A stretch of 64,000 nucleotides of DNA from DASXHD01 sp038239005 (lineage in GTDB: Bacteria > Myxococcota_A > Polyangia > Polyangiales > Polyangiaceae), in contig JBBSFE010000014.1 of assembly GCA_038239005.1 (NCBI GenBank), forward strand, positions 1-64,000. The letters run 5' to 3'. This document shows positions 53,628-62,907 of this stretch, piece after piece. The notes beneath the pieces are model-generated. The model was not told the DNA's origin. It saw only the letters and a program-made list of their open reading frames with translations, and searched no databases. The number at the start of each line of letters is the position of its first letter. Positions within the stretch are counted from its first letter, which is position 1. The translations under genes and the position numbers were made by a program.

Positions 53628-54758
53628 ATGTCGCGTGGACGTGCGCCCGCCGGAGACACGCTTTTTTCGCACGCTGTCGAGTCGGGCCGGTTGCCCGGTA
53701 AGGCTCCGCTCGCCGAGCGCATGCGTCCAAAGACGATGGAGACGTACGTCGGCCAACCGCACTTGCTCGGCGATGGAAAATTCCTCGCGCGCGCGATCCG
53801 CGAAGACCGCGTGCCGTCGATGATTCTGTGGGGTCCTCCCGGCTCCGGCAAGACTTCGCTCGGTCGCGTGATCGCCGGGCAAACGAAGGCCGAGCTCGTG
53901 CAGTTCAGCGCGGTGCTTGGTAGCTTGGCCGAGCTGCGCGTCATCGTCGATGAAGCAAAACAGCGTCGCGCCGAGCGCGGGCAACGCACGATCGTCTTCG
54001 TCGACGAGATTCATCGCTTCAACAAAGCGCAGCAAGATGCATTTCTTCCGCACGTCGAAGCCGGGACGATCGTGCTCGTCGGCGCGACGACGGAAAATCC
54101 ATCGTTCGCGGTGAACGCGGCGCTCTTGTCGCGCTGCAAAGTGTTTCGTCTCGACGCGCTCGTCGATGCCGATCTCGTGCTCGTGCTGCGCCGCGCGCTA
54201 TCGTCGATGAGCCTCGCCGCAGACGACGACGCTCTCGCCGCGATGGCGAAGGACGCACGCGGTGATGCACGTCGCGCGCTCACGACGCTCGAGATGGTCG
54301 CCGAGCACGCCGGCTCCGAGCGCATCACGCTCGATGCGGTCACTGCCGCGCACACGCACGCGCCGCTCCTCTACGACAAGTCAGGCGAGGAGCACTACAA
54401 CGTGGTCTCCGCGTTCATCAAGTCGATGCGCGCATCCAATCCCGAGGCCGCGGTCTACTGGATGATGCGCATGCTCGAAGCCGGCGACGACCCACTCTTC
54501 GTCTCGCGCCGCATGACAATCTTCGCGAGCGAAGACATCGGCCTCGCAGACCCGAACGCGCTCGCCATCGCGAACGCGGCCGACCAAGCCTTCCGCCGCC
54601 TAGGGATGCCCGAAGGCATCTACCCACTCACCCACGCCGCGCTCTATCTCGCGAACGCCCCCAAATCGACGACGGTCAAAGACGCATGGCAACACGCCAA
54701 AGCCGAAATCGACGAACACGGCGCAACCCCTGTGCCCCAAAATCTCCGAAACAAATAG
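53628..54758 (+). CDS. rarA: RarA/MgsA-type AAA+ ATPase, C-terminally shortened
   Basis: The 376-residue protein has the AAA+ core of RarA: GPPGSGKT at 69-76 (Walker A), VDEIHRF (Walker B), GATTENPSF sensor-1 region, and the clamp-loader-like segments. It helps rescue stalled replication forks. The typical C-terminus carries an extra tail with a tyrosine-rich YGKGYxYxHD segment; here the protein ends right after PVPQNLRNK. The stop abuts the convergent TPR gene, which leaves no room for the missing part, and no other frame downstream supplies it. Confidence 0.88.
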   Translation: MSRGRAPAGDTLFSHAVESGRLPGKAPLAERMRPKTMETYVGQPHLLGDGKFLARAIREDRVPSMILWGPPGSGKTSLGRVIAGQTKAELVQFSAVLGSLAELRVIVDEAKQRRAERGQRTIVFVDEIHRFNKAQQDAFLPHVEAGTIVLVGATTENPSFAVNAALLSRCKVFRLDALVDADLVLVLRRALSSMSLAADDDALAAMAKDARGDARRALTTLEMVAEHAGSERITLDAVTAAHTHAPLLYDKSGEEHYNVVSAFIKSMRASNPEAAVYWMMRMLEAGDDPLFVSRRMTIFASEDIGLADPNALAIANAADQAFRRLGMPEGIYPLTHAALYLANAPKSTTVKDAWQHAKAEIDEHGATPVPQNLRNK

Positions 54759-55073
54759 TCAGGAGCCGAGGGCGTCGAGCGCGGCCTCGAGCTCGCCGAG
54801 TGCGTGCGTGTCGCGTTTGTCGCGCGCGGCTGTGATGCCCGCTTCGAGCCAGGTGCGGGCTTCGGGGCGGTTCGCTTCGGCGAGCATTTGGCCGCACATC
54901 AAGAACATCGGCACGTACGTCGGGTCTTTTGCGCGCAGGGATTCGAACGTGCGAAGTGCGTCTTCGAGGCGACCGAGCGTTTTGTATTCGAGCGCGAGGC
55001 CGTACCACGCGAAGGAATCGGTCGAGCCTTCGCTCGTGAGCTTCTCGAGGTATGCGAGTCGCTTGGTGGTCAT
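54759..55073 (-). CDS. Small TPR protein
   Basis: The 104-residue protein has two to three TPR-like helix pairs: DSFAWYGLALEYKTLGRLEDALRTF and YVPMFLMCGQMLAEANRPEARTWLE. There is no signal peptide. ATG 55073 overlaps the hpt stop by four bases; the longer frame to 55226 is rejected because it overlaps hpt entirely. Its stop directly follows the convergent rarA stop. A protein-protein adaptor role is inferred. Confidence 0.8.
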   Translation of the reverse strand: MTTKRLAYLEKLTSEGSTDSFAWYGLALEYKTLGRLEDALRTFESLRAKDPTYVPMFLMCGQMLAEANRPEARTWLEAGITAARDKRDTHALGELEAALDALGS

Positions 55074-55594
55074 GTGCGCTCCACGATGCCGATGAATGGG
55101 AGGTTGCGGTGGCGCTCTGCGAAATCCAAACCGTAGCCGACGACGAATTTGTCTTCGATCGTGAAGCCCAAATAGTCGATGTTCACTTGCACGCGCGACC
55201 GAACGGGTTTGTGGAGCAACGCGCAAACCTTCACGCTGCGCGGCTGGCGTGTGCGCAGGAGATCCATCAAGTGGGCAATCGTCAGACCCGTATCGACGAT
55301 GTCTTCGACGATGAGGATGTCTTCGTGCTCAATCGGGCGCGACAAGTCTTGCGTGATCTGGACGACGCCGCTCGACTCGGTCCCTTCGCCGTACGAACGC
55401 ACGCCGAGAAAATCGATGCGCAGTGGCAAATCGATCGCGCGGGCCAAGTCGGCGGCGAAAACGAAGCTGCCCTTCAGCACGATGATGAGGACGAGCTTGC
55501 GGTCGGCGTAGTCCTTCGTGATTTGCGCGCCGAGCTCGTTCACGCGCTGCTGGATTTGCTCGCGGCTCAGCATGGTAGCGATGCGCTCGGTCAT
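55070..55594 (-). CDS. hpt: Hypoxanthine phosphoribosyltransferase
   Basis: The 174-residue protein salvages hypoxanthine and guanine with PRPP. The PRPP loop VEDIVDTGLT is intact, as are the ITKDY and KGSFVFAADL segments near the start and the VGYGLDF end. The length is standard. ATG 55594 gives TERIATMLSREQI; earlier in-frame starts overlap comEC. It lies 10 bases downstream of comEC, so a shared transcript is likely. Confidence 0.95.
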   Translation of the reverse strand: MTERIATMLSREQIQQRVNELGAQITKDYADRKLVLIIVLKGSFVFAADLARAIDLPLRIDFLGVRSYGEGTESSGVVQITQDLSRPIEHEDILIVEDIVDTGLTIAHLMDLLRTRQPRSVKVCALLHKPVRSRVQVNIDYLGFTIEDKFVVGYGLDFAERHRNLPFIGIVERT

Positions 55595-55604
55595 GGGCAG
55601 CGAG

Positions 55605-57935
55605 TTACGGCCCTTCGACCGCTTCGTCAATCGTGAGACTGCGCCCATTGGTCGTGATGGTGATGGCGCCGCCGCGATCGGTGCGAAGGGTGCGCGCGCC
55701 GGACGCGATGAGCGCATCGAGCGTTGCAGGAAAAGGATGACCATAGCGATTGCGCGCACCGCACGAAATCACCGCAATTTTAGGGTGAACGGCGTGCAAG
55801 AACGCCGGCGTGCTCGAGGTTTTGCTTCCGTGATGACCGACCTTCAACACGTCGGCCGCAAGCACGTCGCCGCTCGCGAGGAGCTCGGCCTCCTCTTCAC
55901 GCTCCGCGTCGCCTTCGAAAAGAAACGCGCGCGCGCCGTACGAGATGCGGAGCACGAACGAGTTGTCGTTGGGCGGTCGATCGGACGAAGCATCCGGACA
56001 CGGCGCGAGCACGTCGACGCGCGCGCCTCCGACGATGTGACGGCCGCACACCTCGCGAGCGCGCACGACGCGCGTTCCTTGCGAACGTGCTCGCGCGAGG
56101 ACCGCTGCATACGCACCGCCGACACCTTCGCGCTCACCTTGACCCGTGTCCCACAGCTCGGTGACGTGCACGCTCGCGAGCCCCGCGTCCAGCCCGCCGA
56201 AATGATCGGGGTGCGGATGCGAAAGCACGACAAGCGCGAGCTCGCTCCTCCGGCGCGCGCGAAGCAGCGGAGCGATCACGCGCTTGCCGACATCGAGTGG
56301 GCTTCCGACGAGGCCGCCTCCGTCGATCAGCATCGCGCTTCCGTCCGGCAGATCGACAAGTGCGGCGTCGCCTTGGCCGACATCGACGAACGTCACGCGC
56401 AACACGCCGCGCGATGCGCCATGCGCGCGCACCGGTACTTCGAGGAGCACGACCACGAGGAGCGCAAGCACGACCAGTGTCCACCGCGAACGGCGCGCCC
56501 AAACGAGCGCGGCAAACGCAAACGCGATCGCAGCGAGTTGCCATGTGCTCGGCGATGGAACCGGAAATGCGAGCGCGTGCACGTTCGCGAACGACCGCGC
56601 GACGCCGCGCACGCCGAGCAGCGCGCCCGACGCAGCCATCGCGCAGCCGCGCTCCGCCGATGGCATGGGCGAAAGAAGCGCGTGCAGCAAACAGAGCGGA
56701 AGCGCGGCCGCTTCGCCGAGTGGCACCGCGAGCAAATTCGCGAACACGGAGCCGAGTGGCAACGTTGGAGCGAACGTCGCGATGACCGGCGCACACGGAA
56801 CGGTGGCGCCGATCGTGACGGCCGCCTGTTTGAGCACGCCATGAACGACCTTTGGCGCATGCACGACGAGCACCGCGGCAATCGGCTTGGAAAGCGCAAC
56901 GAGCCCCGCGGTCGCGCACGCGGAGAGCGCGAACGACGCATCGAACAGCGCAAGCGGATCGAACGCGAGCGCGCCGAGCACGGAGAGCGCGAGCGTTCGA
57001 GATGCCGTGGTTCGTCGAGAGAGAGCGCGCGCGAGGAGCGCCGCGGTGAGCATCCACGAAGCACGCAGCGCCGAACCGCTCGAGCCCGCGAAGTCGGCGT
57101 AGGCCCAACAAAACGGAATCGTGAGCGCGGCTGCGATCCGCCCGACGTCGAGTCGCTCCGAGAGCGGCGTCACGCGCACGAGCAAGCCTCGCAAAAGCGC
57201 AACGGCACCGAGCACGACGAGCACGAGATGCATCCCCGACACGGCCAGCAAATGCGAGAGCCCGCTTGCGCGAAACGCGTCGTCGTCGACCGGATCGAGA
57301 TCGGCTTCACCGAGCACGAGCGCACGCGCGAGCCCGGCCGTCTCCTCCGGAAACGTGGCCTCGATGCGTTTGCGAACGCTCGCACGCGCGTGGTCGATCG
57401 ACGCGAGCGGCCCGCGACCGCGCCGCATGATGCGCATCTCGACCGCGCTTCCGGTTCTCAAGACGCCGCGCCTCGTCTCGCGAATACGTGCGTCGCCGAG
57501 CTCGGGGTCCGCAAATCGATCGGGAAGACCCACCTGAATGACGCCCGCGACCGAATCGCCGCGCGCCGCATCGACGGGACCACCATAAATCGTGGTGCGC
57601 CCGAGGAAGTTGCATTCTGCATGTTTCACGTCCACGTCGAATCGCGCGGTGCCGTGCACGACGACCGGCGACGACGCAACGACGCCCGACGCTTCACATC
57701 GCTCGACGCCGTTGACCGAAGGCGCGACGAGAGAGCGCGCCGCTTCGAATCGCTCGACGGCACGCTCCGCACGAAACGCGCCCGCCGCGAACGCGACGAA
57801 GACGACGACGAGCGCTATCGGCCGCTTACGAAAGAGCGCGAGCGTGGCCACGAAGAGCGCGAACGCGGGCCACGGCGCGGCACCCGCGGTGCTCCCAACG
57901 AGCATGGCGCACGAAAAAACGAGGACGAGATCCAC
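55605..57935 (-). CDS. comEC: ComEC/Rec2-family DNA uptake channel
   Basis: The 776-residue protein has N-terminal helices with a DUF4131-type domain, then the central competence membrane domain (LSHLLAVSGMHLVLVVLG) and a C-terminal metallo-beta-lactamase domain with SHPHPDHFGG. ComEC carries DNA across the inner membrane during transformation, so natural transformation is plausible for this organism. The start is GTG 57935. It leads into hpt and the TPR gene. Confidence 0.93.
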   Translation of the reverse strand: MDLVLVFSCAMLVGSTAGAAPWPAFALFVATLALFRKRPIALVVVFVAFAAGAFRAERAVERFEAARSLVAPSVNGVERCEASGVVASSPVVVHGTARFDVDVKHAECNFLGRTTIYGGPVDAARGDSVAGVIQVGLPDRFADPELGDARIRETRRGVLRTGSAVEMRIMRRGRGPLASIDHARASVRKRIEATFPEETAGLARALVLGEADLDPVDDDAFRASGLSHLLAVSGMHLVLVVLGAVALLRGLLVRVTPLSERLDVGRIAAALTIPFCWAYADFAGSSGSALRASWMLTAALLARALSRRTTASRTLALSVLGALAFDPLALFDASFALSACATAGLVALSKPIAAVLVVHAPKVVHGVLKQAAVTIGATVPCAPVIATFAPTLPLGSVFANLLAVPLGEAAALPLCLLHALLSPMPSAERGCAMAASGALLGVRGVARSFANVHALAFPVPSPSTWQLAAIAFAFAALVWARRSRWTLVVLALLVVVLLEVPVRAHGASRGVLRVTFVDVGQGDAALVDLPDGSAMLIDGGGLVGSPLDVGKRVIAPLLRARRRSELALVVLSHPHPDHFGGLDAGLASVHVTELWDTGQGEREGVGGAYAAVLARARSQGTRVVRAREVCGRHIVGGARVDVLAPCPDASSDRPPNDNSFVLRISYGARAFLFEGDAEREEEAELLASGDVLAADVLKVGHHGSKTSSTPAFLHAVHPKIAVISCGARNRYGHPFPATLDALIASGARTLRTDRGGAITITTNGRSLTIDEAVEGP

Positions 57936-58082
57936 GCGGGCCCTTTCGCATGCTGCGTGCCACGCGAAAACGCCGCGAAACCCGCACGCGTGCCCTGGCC
58001 CAGTGGCCCGAGGCCAACTCGCGCGCGCCAGGCGCGATTTCCCTTGCAGCGCCGCCGGCTAAAACCTAGCTTCGCGCGCCTC

Positions 58083-58493
58083 ATGGCCGACAAAAAGACC
58101 GAAAAGAAAGCCGAAACACCCGCAAAGACGCCCGCTGCGAAGGCGGCTGCCAAAAAGGTCGTCGGCACGAGCAAGCTCGCCACCTTCCTCACGTCGAAGA
58201 AGATCGACCCGCGCCGCGTCGTTACGGCGTCGCACGGCCTCGAAACCCTTCGCCCGGAAGACCGCGCCATCCGGCTGAAGCGCCGTCAGGCCCGCGGCGC
58301 CGAGAACGCCGACGCCACGAAAAACGAGCAAGCCAAGCCCCGCAGCGGCCGCGCCGTGACCGAGCGCGCCATGACCGCCGCCCTCACCACGGGCGGCATC
58401 TCGGGCCCCACCAAAACTCGCATTTTGCGTGCCGTGAATCATCTTTTGGAGCAGAAAAAGGGCGAAAAGGTCGATATTCGCGCGCTTTTTTAG
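58083..58493 (+). CDS. Lys/Ala-rich basic protein
   Basis: The 136-residue protein starts with about 25 residues rich in Lys, Ala and Pro (KKTEKKAETPAKTPAAKAAAKK), like histone-H1-type tails. The rest is basic and helical, with SHGLETLRPEDRAIRLKRRQ and a final KTRILRAVNHLLEQKKGEKVDIRALF-like helix. DNA binding is plausible but unproven. ATG 58083 was chosen; the long open frame upstream of it is antisense to comEC and is not real. Confidence 0.72.
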   Translation: MADKKTEKKAETPAKTPAAKAAAKKVVGTSKLATFLTSKKIDPRRVVTASHGLETLRPEDRAIRLKRRQARGAENADATKNEQAKPRSGRAVTERAMTAALTTGGISGPTKTRILRAVNHLLEQKKGEKVDIRALF

Positions 58494-58598
58494 GCCGCGA
58501 CTGAATGCGGGGAGCGCGATTGGCACCACAATGCATCAGTGAGTGCCGCGCCTGCCTTCCCGTTCGTCCGAAGCATTGATACGTCTCGTGCCGTTGCC

Positions 58599-59186
58599 AT
58601 GAGCGAGGAAGCCGAGCTGATTGCTCGCGCAGCGAAGGGCGACACCGCCGCGTTTCGCGCCCTCTACCAACGTCATCGCAACGATGTCGCGCGCCTCGTC
58701 TATCGGATGCTCAACGGCTCCGCGGACGTCGACGACGTCGTGCAAGAAGTCTTCGTGCAGGTGTTTCGCAGCCTCAAAGATTTTCGCGGGCAGTCGAAGT
58801 TCAGCACGTGGGTTCATCGCGTTGCGGTCAACGTCGTGCTCATGCATCGCCGTGCAGCGCGCAGCCGCCCGACCTACAGCGAAGAGCTCCCGCCCGAGCA
58901 CACCCCGGATGACGCGAGCGTCCTTCCGGACGAAGACGCTGATCGTCGCGCGCGCGTTCGCGTGTTCGCCGCGCTCCTCGACCGCCTTGCCGAGAAGAAG
59001 CGCACCGTGTTCGTGCTTCACGAGATTGAAGGCATCTCGCCGCAAGAGATTGCCACGATCGTTGGCGCGCCGGTGCTGACGGTTCGCACGCGCCTCTTCT
59101 ATGCGCGTCGCGAGCTCGAAGCATTGATGGCGAGCGAGCCCGCACTCGCACAAGTCATGGCTACGTTCTCCAAGGAGACCGCATGA
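58599..59186 (+). CDS. ECF-type sigma factor
   Basis: The product of 195 residues from ATG 58599 (or 215 from GTG 58539) has sigma region 2 (LYQRHRNDVARLVYRML, then DVDDVVQEVFVQVFRSLKDF) and sigma region 4 (LFYARRELEAL). It should direct RNA polymerase to its own regulon, typically its own operon. The stop overlaps the start of the FecR-like gene, so the two are coupled in the usual sigma/anti-sigma layout. Confidence 0.92.
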   Translation: MSEEAELIARAAKGDTAAFRALYQRHRNDVARLVYRMLNGSADVDDVVQEVFVQVFRSLKDFRGQSKFSTWVHRVAVNVVLMHRRAARSRPTYSEELPPEHTPDDASVLPDEDADRRARVRVFAALLDRLAEKKRTVFVLHEIEGISPQEIATIVGAPVLTVRTRLFYARRELEALMASEPALAQVMATFSKETA

Positions 59187-60406
59187 CGAAGCTCGACGAC
59201 CTCCTCCGCGACGTTCGCAAAGACGCGCCCACGCCCGATTGGAAAACGATCGACGACAAACTCTTTGCGCGGCTCGAGCAAGAGCCACGTCCAACCGCGA
59301 CGGCAGCTGACGAAGCGGCCTCGAGCTCTCCGCCGCGAGACTCGCGCGGCGCACGTGTGGTGTGGATTGGCGCTTCGCTCGCGCTTGCCGCCGCTGCGGC
59401 CGTCATCATGCTCGTTCACCCAGCAGGCGACGGCACCGAGCGCGCCGCCGAGCGCACCGAAGGCGCCGGCGCCGTTTCGGGTGGTGACGTTTCGATCGTC
59501 TCCAACGGCAAAACGGTGACTGCCCACGCGGGCACTCAGCTCGCGCGCGGCGATCGCATCGACGTGGTCGATGGCACGGCATACTTCGAAGAGAAGGGCG
59601 CCGTGCAATGGTCGGCGCGTGGTGGCTCGGTGCTGCGTGTCGAGCATCCGGCGTCGCCGCTCGTGCTTTCGCTCGAGAAGGGCGCTGCCGAAGCGCAGGT
59701 CACGCCCGTTCCTTCGGGCGAAGCGTTCGCGATCGACATCACGGCATCGACTGGCTCGGTCGTTCGCGTGGCCGTTCACGGCACGCACCTCCGCGTCGCG
59801 CGCGACGAAGACAAGGTGACGATCGATCTGACCGAAGGCGTCGTGTCGATTGGCGCGCCCCCGCGTCGCGGCTCCACGCTCGGTACGCTCGTGACGGCGC
59901 CCGCACACGTCGAGCTCGACGCGCGCGATCTCAGCGCGATGCGCGTCGATCACGCATCCAGCGCAGTTCGCACCGCAGAAGCGGTCGCGTTCACGACGAC
60001 GCACCCAGCAGTCACGACCACCGAGCTTCTCGCGCAGTCGTCACAAACCAACCACGAGTCGGTTGACCCCATCGAGGTCGTGAAGCGCCCCCTCAACATC
60101 ACGCCGAAAACGAACGCGCCCACGGTGACGCCGCCTCCCGTCGAAACGTGGCTCCGCTCGACGGACGAGCTCGCAGCCGCGATCCAAACGTGCGCTCGCG
60201 CCGGCGTGACAGGTGCCACCGCAGCATCGTTTGCGACCGTCCTCACGATGCACGTCGGTGACGACGGAATCGTGCAAAGTGCACGCTTCTCGCCGCCGCT
60301 GCACGACGTCCGCGACGCTCGCGAGTGCGCCGCGATCGCAATCTACAAACGCACGAAGCTCACCACCCCCGGCGACGTCACCCTCTCGATCGACATCAAG
60401 CCGTAG
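59183..60406 (+). CDS. FecR-like membrane regulator with AgmX-like C-terminus
   Basis: The 407-residue protein begins with a short cytoplasmic part (about 55 residues) that could bind the sigma factor, then one transmembrane helix (ARVVWIGASLALAAAAAVIMLV). The next 150 residues resemble a FecR domain (AGTQLARGDRIDVVDGTAYFEEKGA). The C-terminal 80 residues (TCARAGVTGATAAS, MHVGDDGIVQSARFS) resemble the AgmX/TonB-like domain also seen in the lipoprotein at 52695-53564. The gene pairs with the ECF sigma factor by a four-base overlap. Confidence 0.8.
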   Translation: MTKLDDLLRDVRKDAPTPDWKTIDDKLFARLEQEPRPTATAADEAASSSPPRDSRGARVVWIGASLALAAAAAVIMLVHPAGDGTERAAERTEGAGAVSGGDVSIVSNGKTVTAHAGTQLARGDRIDVVDGTAYFEEKGAVQWSARGGSVLRVEHPASPLVLSLEKGAAEAQVTPVPSGEAFAIDITASTGSVVRVAVHGTHLRVARDEDKVTIDLTEGVVSIGAPPRRGSTLGTLVTAPAHVELDARDLSAMRVDHASSAVRTAEAVAFTTTHPAVTTTELLAQSSQTNHESVDPIEVVKRPLNITPKTNAPTVTPPPVETWLRSTDELAAAIQTCARAGVTGATAASFATVLTMHVGDDGIVQSARFSPPLHDVRDARECAAIAIYKRTKLTTPGDVTLSIDIKP

Positions 60407-60412
60407 CCCGAC

Positions 60413-60787
60413 TCACGTCTCTTTTTCGTATGCCGCGACGAGCTCGGTGATCGTGTACGTCTCTTTCGCACCGAGGAGACCGAACTGCACGCCCATGCCG
60501 GCGACGTCGGTCCAGCGGACGATTCCGGGAAGCGCGTATGCGGAAGGCTCGCCGGAGATGTGGACGTGAATCACGACCTCGACGCCGAACGCTTCGGGCG
60601 TGGCGGTCTCGATGTACATCCCGCCGAGCGAGATGTCGGTGCTCGTGCCGTTGCCGCGCGTTTCGCTGCCCTTGCGGACGATGACGACAGATTCGGTAAA
60701 AGGCACGCGGTGATGTCGGCGAAGCTCCACGGGTAAGCGGCATACATGGAACGAGAATCGTTCGCAACCGGCCGCGGGAAAGGCCAT
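60413..60787 (-). CDS. PilZ-domain protein
   Basis: The 124-residue protein shows the c-di-GMP-binding PilZ pattern: an RRHHRVP arginine motif and a downstream TDISLGGMYIET (DxSxxG). A short upstream region precedes it. ATG 60787 was chosen; the longer frame overlaps the divergent gene. It probably senses c-di-GMP and acts on motility or secretion; the partner is unknown. It ends 6 bases from the FecR-like gene. Confidence 0.85.
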   Translation of the reverse strand: MAFPAAGCERFSFHVCRLPVELRRHHRVPFTESVVIVRKGSETRGNGTSTDISLGGMYIETATPEAFGVEVVIHVHISGEPSAYALPGIVRWTDVAGMGVQFGLLGAKETYTITELVAAYEKET

Positions 60788-60798
60788 GATGGGAGGGC

Positions 60799-61743
60799 AT
60801 GGCAGCCGCCAAGAACGACGGGCGTGTCCTCGCGCTGATACCCGTTCTCGTGGGTGTGCTGCTTGCCGCGGTGATTTTTCCGCGTGAGGCCGCACCCGCG
60901 GATGTTCCGCTGCCGGTGCTCGACGTACATGCGCTGATCGCCATCGAGCATGCCGATGAAGCGCGTGCGGCGCGCGCGACCGCGACGCCGCTGGCACCGG
61001 AAGTGCGGATGCTCGGCGAAGCGATTCGCGCGTTCAATACGACCGAAGCGAAGGACCCTCCTAACGCGCCTTGGCCGGATTTGCGCCAGGGCGTCGACAG
61101 CGCACGAAAGCTCGCGCTCGAAAAAGGACTCGACAGCATCGTGGAGCTTCGCGCTGTGCAACTCCAAAAATTCTTGGACGAAGTGCATGCGTGGCGAAAA
61201 ACGGGCGCGGTGTCGGCCGAGCTCGACGCCGTGGGCGGCTCGTTCTTGCGCCGCATGACGATGGCCGGCTGGCTCAAAGACAACAAGCTCGCGCTCGCCG
61301 ATCGAGAGCTGCGCGTCGCCTACAAACTGAAATGGAACGCGGTGGCGCGCCTCGAAGACTTCGCGGAGATGAAGCCTACGCTCGACGAGATGCGTGCGCT
61401 CTACACGTTTTATCTCTTGCACCCGCACGCTGCCGAAAGCGCGCGCGAGACGCTCGCGGCCGCACGGAAGACGGCACACTCGAAGCAGGACTGCGAAGCG
61501 CTCGAAGTAGGCGAGCAAATCGCGACCGAGCAATGGCGTCTCGACAAGATCGACAAGCTCGCAGCGCTCGACCCGGCGTATCCGGCCGATTACGCGCGCG
61601 GCGTGTCGCTATATCGCGCGGCGAAGTTCGATGCATCAGCGCACGCGTTCGAGGCGTGGCTGCGGTTTCATCCCGATGGGCCACTCACGCTGCGTGCTCG
61701 CAATCATCTGCGCGCGGCGATGGCGTCGTCGCGCATCAACTGA
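60799..61743 (+). CDS. Membrane-anchored hypothetical helical protein
   Basis: The 314-residue protein has one N-terminal helix (LALIPVLVGVLLAAVIF) and then a mainly helical body. The last third has TPR-like pairs (YARGVSLYRAAKFDASAHAFEAWLRFHPDGP). No enzymatic motif is visible. It may act outside the inner membrane, but this is uncertain. Its stop directly abuts the stop of the opposing ferritin-like gene. Confidence 0.72.
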   Translation: MAAAKNDGRVLALIPVLVGVLLAAVIFPREAAPADVPLPVLDVHALIAIEHADEARAARATATPLAPEVRMLGEAIRAFNTTEAKDPPNAPWPDLRQGVDSARKLALEKGLDSIVELRAVQLQKFLDEVHAWRKTGAVSAELDAVGGSFLRRMTMAGWLKDNKLALADRELRVAYKLKWNAVARLEDFAEMKPTLDEMRALYTFYLLHPHAAESARETLAAARKTAHSKQDCEALEVGEQIATEQWRLDKIDKLAALDPAYPADYARGVSLYRAAKFDASAHAFEAWLRFHPDGPLTLRARNHLRAAMASSRIN

Positions 61744-62862
61744 TCAAGCGAGTAACAGCTCGGCGCACGGCCCGACGATCGCGCGCGCCACTTCGTGCTC
61801 GACGCGCGTGCCTGCCGCCACGTCGAGCGTCGCGAGAAACTCCGAGATCGCGTCGCGCGTGACACGTTCGTCGCGTGTCATCGCGAATGAAATGATTCGC
61901 CACGCGAGAAGAGCGTGTCGTTCTTCGTCGCGTGCCATCGCTGCGATGTCGGCATTGCCGGTAGCGCGCGCCATCGCGGTGAGCTCGAGCGCGGCGGCCG
62001 ATTCACCAAGGCACCCATCGCGCAGCGTATCCATCACGAGCTCACGCAGCGACGAGCGCTGACCCGCACGCGAAACATCGAGCGGGCCCGGCGCAATCGC
62101 TCGGCCAGCAAGGCGCGACGCCATTTCGAAACACGTCCGAGCGTGTGCGATCTCGTCGAGCGCGGCGTGGTGCACATCTTCGAGCAGCTCGGACGGCGCG
62201 CCGAGACCCATGAGCACGAGCGAAAGTCGGGCGAACTCCGCGACGGACGCGTGCTCGGCTGCGCCGCTCTCGGCCCACCACACGGCGCGCTCTTCGTCCG
62301 TGCCCCGCACGGCGACCTCGGCGGTGATCCATGCGCCGTCGGCGTCGCGCAGTGGGCGCCCGATCATCACGCGCCCATTGCCGTGCCCGCGCACCGTGCT
62401 CCGTCGCGTCGTGCAACCGTTGAAGCCCAAATAACAACAGACGTCGGGATCGGTCTGTCGGCGCGTGTCGGTCTCGCGCGCGCTGAAGTGCCCGGTCGAC
62501 CCGAGCGGCGATGGGTCGCATCGCTCATAAGGATGTGCAAACGGAAACGAAGGAGGCGTCGCGAGCGGCGGCGCGCACTCGACATCGCGGGTGCACGTTT
62601 GATTGTTCGGCGCGTGCGGCTCGAGAATGGGTCGCGTCGTCAAGCGCGCTGCTTCGGCACCTCCATCGTCCGGTGCGGCGCTTGCGGAGGGCAACGTCTC
62701 GAGCATCGGCACGACGACGAGGCCATCGGTGTCCGTCGAGGTCTTGCAACTCGCGAGGCTCGCGGAGAGCGGAACGATGGTTCCGAAACCCAACACGGAA
62801 AACGCGGCCATTCGAAGGCGCGCGACGTCCCGCGTGAGCTCGACCTTTACATTACTTTTCAT
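61744..62862 (-). CDS. Ferritin-like diiron lipoprotein
   Basis: The 372-residue protein has a lipoprotein-like N-terminus (SASLASC, Cys39) and a Cys-containing linker (TCTRDVECAPP, DPDVCCYLGFNGC). The C-terminal 170 residues form a rubrerythrin-like four-helix bundle with AEHASVAEF, DEIAHAR, ALELTAMA and DEERHA, giving the E...ExxH...E...ExxH diiron pattern. An envelope-anchored diiron oxidase or peroxidase is the natural inference. It converges with the previous gene. Confidence 0.82.
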   Translation of the reverse strand: MKSNVKVELTRDVARLRMAAFSVLGFGTIVPLSASLASCKTSTDTDGLVVVPMLETLPSASAAPDDGGAEAARLTTRPILEPHAPNNQTCTRDVECAPPLATPPSFPFAHPYERCDPSPLGSTGHFSARETDTRRQTDPDVCCYLGFNGCTTRRSTVRGHGNGRVMIGRPLRDADGAWITAEVAVRGTDEERAVWWAESGAAEHASVAEFARLSLVLMGLGAPSELLEDVHHAALDEIAHARTCFEMASRLAGRAIAPGPLDVSRAGQRSSLRELVMDTLRDGCLGESAAALELTAMARATGNADIAAMARDEERHALLAWRIISFAMTRDERVTRDAISEFLATLDVAAGTRVEHEVARAIVGPCAELLLA

Positions 62863-62907
62863 CCGGGGTCTCCCGTCCCGTGGCCGTTAGGGTACATCTT
62901 CACACAC

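Noticed and set aside
55518..58082. Very long open frame over comEC and hpt on the plus strand
   Set aside because: Only the last 136 residues, from 58083, form a plausible protein; the rest is Arg-rich antisense of ComEC.
61915..62907. 331-codon extension of the response regulator
   Set aside because: It is antisense to the ferritin-like gene; the receiver domain starts at GTG 62908.
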